Positions 7,649-8,873 of a stretch of 8,873 nt of DNA are shown piece after piece. The notes under the pieces are model-generated. The model ran no database searches and was not told where the DNA came from. It worked only from the letters and a program-made list of their open reading frames with translations. The DNA comes from Desulfobacterales bacterium. GTDB taxonomy: Bacteria > Desulfobacterota > Desulfobacteria > Desulfobacterales > JAUCGF01. The stretch is from contig JAOZRC010000187.1 in NCBI GenBank assembly GCA_029940345.1, forward strand, positions 1-8,873. Direction: 5' to 3'. The stretch's first letter is position 1. The number at the start of each line of letters is the position of its first letter. The position numbers and the translations under genes were made by a program.

Positions 7649-7693
7649 ATGTTTGAAGAAAAGAAAAATACGCCGTTTTATAAACTACTTTAA
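7649..7693 (+). other. Possible 14-codon upstream ORF (leader peptide)
   Basis: ATG at 7649 follows GGAG (7641-7644) with a 4-nt spacer and encodes MFEEKKNTPFYKLL. The TAA stop (7691-7693) overlaps the ribosome binding site of the downstream acyl-CoA dehydrogenase (7692-7698). This arrangement could couple the two translations. There is no run of one amino acid that would suggest classical attenuation, and nothing shows that it is translated. Confidence 0.25.
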
Positions 7694-7698
7694 GGAGG
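7692..7698 (+). promoter_or_regulatory. Ribosome binding site fixing a TTG start
   Basis: AAGGAGG lies 6 nt before the TTG at 7705. The reading frame is closed upstream by a TAA at 7681-7683 with no ATG or GTG between, so the TTG is the start that uses this site. The next in-frame ATG, codon 11, would be 36 nt from it. Confidence 0.85.
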
Positions 7699-7704
7699 CA
7701 ACCT

Positions 7705-8853
7705 TTGGATTTAGACCTAACTAAAGAACAGGAGATGATTCGTAAAGAAGTGCGTAAATTCGCTGTAAAGGAAATCGCGCCCATTGCCAATGAACTGGAT
7801 GAGCAGGAAAAATTTGATCCCAAGTTGACGCAAAAGATGGGCGAAATCGGCCTGTTCGGCATGTTTGTATCCGAAAAATATGACGGGCAGGGGCTTGATT
7901 ATCTGTCCTATATTATTGCCGTGGAAGAGATCGCACGCATTGACGGTTCCCAGGCGGCCACCATTGCGGCCGGCAATTCGCTGGGAATCGGTCCGATATA
8001 CTATTTTGGCAGCGAAGCGCAAAAAAAAAAATACCTTCCTAAGCTTTGCAGTGGGGAAGGCGTGTGGGGCTTTGGGCTGACCGAGCCAACGGCCGGGTCT
8101 GACGCCGGCGGCAGCAAAACAACCGCTGTGCCTGATGGTAACGAATGGGTGCTTAACGGTTCCAAAATTTTTATCACCAATGCGGCTTGCGAGCTTTCCT
8201 TCGGCGTTACCGTACAGGCGATAACCGGCAAACTTCCCAACGGAAAGCCGGAATACACCTGCTTTTTATTGGAACACGGAACCCCCGGTTTTAAAGCGGT
8301 TCCCATGCATAAAAAGATGATGTGGCGCGCCTCCAACACCGCCGAGCTTTATTTTGATGATGTCCGCCTGCCCAAGGCAAATATCTTAGGTAAGCAAGGC
8401 GACGGCTTTCATCAGATGCTAAAAACGCTTGACGGCGGACGACTTTCAATTGGGGCCATGGGATTGGGGGGCGCCCAGGGCGCGTATGATCTTGCGTTAA
8501 AATACGCCAAAGGACGTGAACAATTCGGACAGCCGATCAGTAAATTTCAAGCGGTAGCGTTTAAATTGGCGGATTGCGCCGTCGAAATCGAATGTGCCCG
8601 CAATCTTATGTATAAAGCGTGCTGGCTGCGTGATAAAAACCGGCCTTATGAAAAATACGCTGCCATGGCCAAACTATACTGCTCCGAAGTCATGGGGCGG
8701 GTGGCTAACCATGCGGTGCAGATTCACGGCGGCTACGGACTGATGCAAGAATATAATGTGGAGCGTTTTTATCGGGATCAGAAATTGTTAGATATCGGCG
8801 AAGGCACTTCTGAAGTGCAACGGATTGTTATTTCACGGTATATTGGGTGTTGA
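7705..8853 (+). CDS. Acyl-CoA dehydrogenase, second paralogue, TTG start
   Basis: This 382-residue FAD enzyme of the acyl-CoA dehydrogenase family oxidises an acyl-CoA to the 2-enoyl-CoA. Seen: LTEPTAGSDAGG at 125-136, GSKIFITNA at 152-160, REQFGQPISKFQ at 271-282, QIHGGYGLMQEYNVERFYRD at 339-358 and IGEGTSEVQR at 364-373, with catalytic Glu366. It differs from the paralogue at 42-1196 at the residue before the catalytic Glu (Gly instead of Tyr) and through much of the middle, so the two are not a recent duplication and probably prefer different chain lengths or branching. An uninterrupted 11-A run (8021-8031) encodes Gln-Lys-Lys-Lys at 106-109 and keeps frame. The gene diverges from icmF across a 356-bp control region, suggesting related but separate regulation. 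Only 20 nt follow the stop, so any downstream partner or terminator is outside the window. Substrate is not determinable from motifs. Confidence 0.94.
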   Translation: MDLDLTKEQEMIRKEVRKFAVKEIAPIANELDEQEKFDPKLTQKMGEIGLFGMFVSEKYDGQGLDYLSYIIAVEEIARIDGSQAATIAAGNSLGIGPIYYFGSEAQKKKYLPKLCSGEGVWGFGLTEPTAGSDAGGSKTTAVPDGNEWVLNGSKIFITNAACELSFGVTVQAITGKLPNGKPEYTCFLLEHGTPGFKAVPMHKKMMWRASNTAELYFDDVRLPKANILGKQGDGFHQMLKTLDGGRLSIGAMGLGGAQGAYDLALKYAKGREQFGQPISKFQAVAFKLADCAVEIECARNLMYKACWLRDKNRPYEKYAAMAKLYCSEVMGRVANHAVQIHGGYGLMQEYNVERFYRDQKLLDIGEGTSEVQRIVISRYIGC

Positions 8854-8873
8854 TTTCCCCTTTTTTCAGTTTA

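Larger units (their letters stand above)
7349..7704. other. Divergent intergenic control region
   Basis: This 356-bp stretch between icmF and the plus-strand acyl-CoA dehydrogenase is AT-rich, most of all in 7540-7690. It holds the two candidate promoters, the heptamer repeat, the inverted repeat and the short upstream ORF listed separately. I see no tRNA, riboswitch or convincing longer gene in it. Confidence 0.8.

Noticed and set aside
7499..7693. 64-residue ORF in the divergent intergenic region with a hydrophobic stretch
   Set aside because: It has no convincing ribosome binding site at its ATG, runs across the predicted promoter, and its composition is what AT-rich non-coding DNA gives. 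Only the last 14 codons have a plausible start.
8835..8873. Terminator after the plus-strand acyl-CoA dehydrogenase
   Set aside because: GGG and CCCC followed by six T look suggestive, but the stem is only about 3 bp, too weak to call.

Overview
This 8.9-kb window holds six protein-coding genes and appears to be a bacterial short-chain acyl-CoA module. Base composition is moderate, with strong AAGGAGG-type ribosome binding sites and tight minus-strand spacing. The enzyme set (coenzyme-B12 acyl-CoA mutase, thiolase, 3-hydroxyacyl-CoA dehydrogenase, two acyl-CoA dehydrogenases, XRE-cupin regulator) would fit an anaerobic fatty-acid-metabolising Desulfobacterota (Syntrophus/Smithella or sulfate-reducer type). 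That placement is inference from protein style; there is no rRNA or other marker here.

Layout. Five genes lie on the minus strand, read from right to left: icmF, a fused B12-dependent isobutyryl-CoA mutase with built-in G-protein chaperone (7348-4058); an acetyl-CoA acetyltransferase (3946-2756); hbd, 3-hydroxybutyryl-CoA dehydrogenase (2730-1879); an XRE-cupin regulator (1773-1225); and an acyl-CoA dehydrogenase (1196-42). A 356-bp divergent intergenic region (7349-7704) separates icmF from a second acyl-CoA dehydrogenase on the plus strand (7705-8853, TTG start). That region carries a candidate promoter in each direction, an 8+8-bp inverted repeat over the plus promoter, a short heptad repeat and a 14-codon upstream ORF whose stop lies inside the next gene's ribosome binding site. 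A 14-bp perfect inverted repeat precedes the regulator gene.

How the genes fit together. IcmF would interconvert isobutyryl-CoA and butyryl-CoA. An acyl-CoA dehydrogenase would interconvert butyryl-CoA and crotonyl-CoA. After hydration by a crotonase that is not in this window, Hbd would give acetoacetyl-CoA and the thiolase two acetyl-CoA. The set therefore reads as an isobutyrate/butyrate oxidation module, or its reverse. The mutase has Phe600 and Gln744 where methylmalonyl-CoA mutases have Tyr and Arg, which favours a substrate without a second carboxylate. The main interest is this pathway assignment and the control elements in the intergenic regions. I see no mobile element, CRISPR array, tRNA, rRNA or defence system.
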